A DNA stretch of 64,000 nt from Mesorhizobium_K sp040049215 (GTDB lineage: Bacteria > Pseudomonadota > Alphaproteobacteria > Rhizobiales > Rhizobiaceae): the NCBI RefSeq assembly GCF_040049215.1, contig NZ_JBDZDN010000002.1:744001-808000 (forward strand), in the 5' to 3' direction. Made by a program: the position numbers and the translations under genes. Positions 61,313-64,000 of the stretch are shown here, one piece after another. Below the pieces are notes generated by a model. The model did not search any database. It was not told where the DNA came from and worked only from the letters and a program-made list of their open reading frames with translations. How positions within the stretch are numbered: position 1 is the first letter of the stretch; the number at the start of each line of letters is the position of its first letter.

Positions 61313-62080
61313 CTACGCAGCCCGCCTTGCCGCGATCTGGCGCATTGCGATCACCCGCCGGCGGTAGATCTCGGTGCGCATTGCCGCCACATGCAACGTC
61401 AGGAACAGCAGCGTGAAGCCGACCGCCATCACCAGCAGCGGCACCAGCATCGTGGCGTCGATGGTCGGCCCGTCGAGCCTGAATACCGACGCCGGCTGGT
61501 GCAGCGTGTTCCACCAGTCGACCGAGAACTTGATGATCGGGATGTTGATGAAGCCGACCAGCGTGATGATCGCCGCCGCGCGCGCCGACTTGGCCGGATC
61601 GTCTATCGCCCGCGTCAGCGCAAGGATGCCGAGATACATCAGGAAAAGCACAAAGACCGAGGTCAGCCGCGCGTCCCACACCCACCACGTGCCCCACATC
61701 GGCTTGCCCCAGATGGAGCCGGTGACGAGCGCGAGAGCGGTGAACACCGCTCCGATGGGCGCTGCCGCCTTAAGCGCAACATCGGCCAGCGGATGCCGCC
61801 AGACGAGCGTGCCAAGCGCCGAGAGCGCCATCAGCGAATAGCAGAGCATGGAAAGCCAGGCGAACGGCACGTGGATATACATGATCCGCACCGTAATGCC
61901 TTGCTGGAAGTCCTCCGGCGCGCTGAAGCCCAGATAGAGCCCGGCGGCGAGCATTATGGAACTCGCGCCTGCCATCCAGGGCAGTATGCGATCGGCCATC
62001 GCCAAGAATTTGCTCGGATTGGCGAGGTCGGAAAACCGCCTCGTCCCGCTCCTCGTCTCGCTGCCGCTGGTGTCGCTCAT
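61313..62080 (-). CDS. ccmC: Heme exporter/handling protein CcmC
   Basis: 255 aa with six helices and the tryptophan-rich WGTWWVWDARLTS signature of the heme-handling family, plus flanking histidines (MYIHVPFAWLSM; TLHQPAS). In system I cytochrome c maturation CcmC loads heme onto CcmE, with CcmA, CcmB and CcmD. Here it stands alone: ndvA is upstream and a lower-GC orphan gene occupies the downstream side, with no room for ccmD. The other ccm genes must be elsewhere. Confidence 0.92.
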   Translation of the reverse strand: MSDTSGSETRSGTRRFSDLANPSKFLAMADRILPWMAGASSIMLAAGLYLGFSAPEDFQQGITVRIMYIHVPFAWLSMLCYSLMALSALGTLVWRHPLADVALKAAAPIGAVFTALALVTGSIWGKPMWGTWWVWDARLTSVFVLFLMYLGILALTRAIDDPAKSARAAAIITLVGFINIPIIKFSVDWWNTLHQPASVFRLDGPTIDATMLVPLLVMAVGFTLLFLTLHVAAMRTEIYRRRVIAMRQIAARRAA

Positions 62081-62189
62081 GACGAGCTACATAAACCCGC
62101 GGCTGACCTGCCGCAATCGCGCCAAGCGCCGCATGGCCTTCAGGCTGAAGGGCGCGGCGCGCCGGGCCGACCTCGATGCGGCTGGAAAG

Positions 62190-63965
62190 CTAGGCGGCTG
62201 CTTCCACCGCCGCGATGCGCGAAATACGGCGCACCTCTTCGTCATTGAGCAGCCCGCCTGCCCGAAGCAGCGAGGCAAAGCGCCCGTTGCGCGCCGACAG
62301 CTCTGCAAAGCCGCCCATCTCCACGATGCGGCCGTTGTCGAGGAAGATGACGAGATCGGCGTCGCGCACGGTCGTCAGACGGTGCGCGATGATGAAGGTT
62401 GTGCGGCCGGCGCGCAGGCGGTCGATCGCTTCCTTGACCCGGGCTTCGGTTTCGACGTCGAGCGCGCTGGTCGCTTCGTCCAGCACCAGGATCGGCGCAT
62501 CCTTGAGAATCGCGCGGGCAAGCGCGATCCGCTGCCGTTCTCCGCCGGAAAGCTGGCTCCCCCGCTCTCCCGCCAGCGTATCGTAGCCTTCGCTTTTGGC
62601 CAGGATGAAATCATGCGCCGCGGCGGCCTCCGCCGCAGCGTGAACCTCGTTGTTCACCGCTCCGGCGCGCCCGATGCGGATGTTCTCCTCGATCGACCGG
62701 TTGAAAAGACCTGAGTCCTGGAAGACGGTGGCGATCGACTGCCGCAGCGACTTGCGGGTCACGCCGGCGATGTCGACGCCATCGATCAGGATGCGGCCAT
62801 GCTGCGGCGAATGCACCCTTTGCAGGAGGTTGATGAGCGTCGTCTTGCCGGCTCCGGTCGGTCCGACGATGGCGACCGTCTGTCCCGCCTTCACGTCGAA
62901 GGAAATGTCCGCGACGCCCTGCCCCGAATTGGGGAACTCGAAACTCACGTCCTCGAAGCGCACGTCGCCGTCCGCGCGCTCGAGCTCGCGCAGGTCGACC
63001 GGTTCCTGGGCAATCGCGGCGGCGTCTTCGAGGCGGTAGAACTCCTCGAGTTTCACGCGCGCGTCGAAAACCTGGTTCACGAAGTTGGAAACCTGGTCCA
63101 GCCGGCTGATGAGAAGCGACGCAAAGCCTGTGAAGGCGACGATGTCGCCGATCCTGAGTTCGCCGCGCGAGACCAGCAGCGCACCGATCAGAAGCACGAC
63201 CATCATGGACACCGTCGACGACAGCCGGTGCATGGCGCTCGCCAGCGCCCACCAGTCGAGCACTGGGTTCTGCGCGGCAAGCAGCGCGCGCGCCTGGGCG
63301 CGCAGCGCCTCGGTCTCATGGCTGACCCGGTTGTAGCTTTGCAGGACCGCGACGTTGCCAACCGAATCGCTGACATGCCCGAAAACCTTATGATAGTGCC
63401 GCTCTACCGACCTCTGGCCTTCGTTGGTCTTGCGCATCACCAGCCGCCCGATGACGACGTAGAGGGCGCCGAGCACTACCAGCACCAGCGACATGCGCAG
63501 GTCCAGCGTCAGCGCAGTGGGCACAAGCAACACCAGCGCGACGAAGGTGGAAAGATGCTGGCGCATGAATTCGAGCCAGAGCGAGAACAAGGCGTCGACC
63601 GCCCTAAGCAGCGTGTGCAGGGTGTTCGACGAGCCGCGCTCGTGATGCCAGGCAAGCGGCATGGTGATGACGCGTTCGAAGGAATCGCAAAGCACGCCTG
63701 CCCGGCGCGCATGCGCGACGCGGTCGGCGCCGCGCGCAACCAGCACGAAGGCGACGATGTTGAATGCGCCGATTCCGGCCCACAGCGCCAGCGTCGGCAC
63801 GAGGTCGCCCTTTTCCGTGATGGCGTCGATGATGCGGCCGAACAGGATAGGTTCGGCAATGGTCACCATGGCGAGGATGACGTTGGCGCCGCAGATGAAG
63901 GCAACGCGCCTCTTGTCTGCACCGAGATACCGGAGAGCCCTCCAGTAGATTTCGAACAATGACAC
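62190..63965 (-). CDS. ndvA: Cyclic beta-1,2-glucan exporter NdvA/ChvA (ABC half-transporter)
   Basis: 591 aa. Membrane domain about 1-310 (MSLFEIYWRALRYLGADKRR, then FGRIIDAITEKGDLVPTLALW), ATPase domain about 340-570 with GPTGAGKTT, LSGGERQRIALARAI and ILVLDEATSALD. It acts as a homodimer exporting cyclic glucan made by NdvB/ChvB to the periplasm, needed for osmoadaptation and plant interaction in rhizobia. The start appears to be GTG 63965 with GAGG upstream; only 35 bp of upstream DNA is in the window. Confidence 0.92.
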   Translation of the reverse strand: MSLFEIYWRALRYLGADKRRVAFICGANVILAMVTIAEPILFGRIIDAITEKGDLVPTLALWAGIGAFNIVAFVLVARGADRVAHARRAGVLCDSFERVITMPLAWHHERGSSNTLHTLLRAVDALFSLWLEFMRQHLSTFVALVLLVPTALTLDLRMSLVLVVLGALYVVIGRLVMRKTNEGQRSVERHYHKVFGHVSDSVGNVAVLQSYNRVSHETEALRAQARALLAAQNPVLDWWALASAMHRLSSTVSMMVVLLIGALLVSRGELRIGDIVAFTGFASLLISRLDQVSNFVNQVFDARVKLEEFYRLEDAAAIAQEPVDLRELERADGDVRFEDVSFEFPNSGQGVADISFDVKAGQTVAIVGPTGAGKTTLINLLQRVHSPQHGRILIDGVDIAGVTRKSLRQSIATVFQDSGLFNRSIEENIRIGRAGAVNNEVHAAAEAAAAHDFILAKSEGYDTLAGERGSQLSGGERQRIALARAILKDAPILVLDEATSALDVETEARVKEAIDRLRAGRTTFIIAHRLTTVRDADLVIFLDNGRIVEMGGFAELSARNGRFASLLRAGGLLNDEEVRRISRIAAVEAAA

Positions 63966-64000
63966 GCAATTACCTCGTCATGAAAATTGTGCAGCGCACA

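Overview
The window looks like chromosomal DNA of an alphaproteobacterium of the order Rhizobiales (Hyphomicrobiales), probably close to Mesorhizobium or other Phyllobacteriaceae. The grounds are high GC, an ndvA-type cyclic glucan exporter, tamA-tamB, a metF gene preceded by an ArsR/methyltransferase fusion, and palindromic intergenic repeats of the kind common in rhizobia. No rRNA, tRNA, CRISPR array, transposase or integrase was seen. Most genes are ordinary housekeeping or transport and catabolism genes. Lower-GC orphan genes and small exported proteins are scattered among them.

Layout. 1-2822: metF (cut by the left edge) with its likely SAH/SAM-sensing regulator, then trmO and a DUF2293 gene. 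2829-8393: small exported orphans, a MOSC protein, a low-GC orphan gene, a diverged copy of the 3' end of ettA, a conserved hypothetical gene carrying an in-frame palindromic repeat, and ettA itself. 8478-16357: an ABC-2 exporter, a LapA-like protein, an exported PGDYG-like protein, a lipase-like hydrolase, a DUF4160 (frameshifted)/DUF2442 pair, a CoA-transferase coupled to a ThDP enzyme, and a CHRD protein.

16449-30798 is the most coherent block: reductive pyrimidine (uracil/thymine) catabolism. A tight minus-strand run of eight genes (24211 to 16500) encodes a beta-alanine:pyruvate aminotransferase, a beta-ureidopropionase-type hydrolase, two unrecognised genes (one membrane, one exported), and a four-gene NMT1/THI5-type ABC importer. 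It ends at a good hairpin terminator. A RutR-like TetR regulator is divergent from it. PreT and PreA (dihydropyrimidine dehydrogenase) lie 4 to 6 kb away, with another small exported orphan between them. Near matches to the RutR operator lie in the aminotransferase/rutR intergenic region and upstream of preT, which suggests one regulon. The middle enzyme, dihydropyrimidinase, is not in the window. A Kef-type antiporter and a DoxX protein interrupt the block.

30879-37113: a second catabolic set on the minus strand: MmgE/PrpD protein, MttB-superfamily methyltransferase, FAD/GcvT-domain demethylating dehydrogenase, and an isochorismatase-type hydrolase. It is translationally coupled in two pairs separated by a repeat mosaic. 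The substrate is unknown; an N-methylated amine is likely. 37377-44562: a lytic-transglycosylase-like exported protein and a peptide/opine-type ABC importer with a fused double ATPase.

44832-64000: envelope genes. These are tamA-tamB, a divergent alpha-2-macroglobulin/PBP1C pair, selO, an exported orphan, an isolated ccmC, and ndvA.

Limits: all functions come from reading motifs and neighbourhood by eye. No database search, alignment or promoter computation was run.
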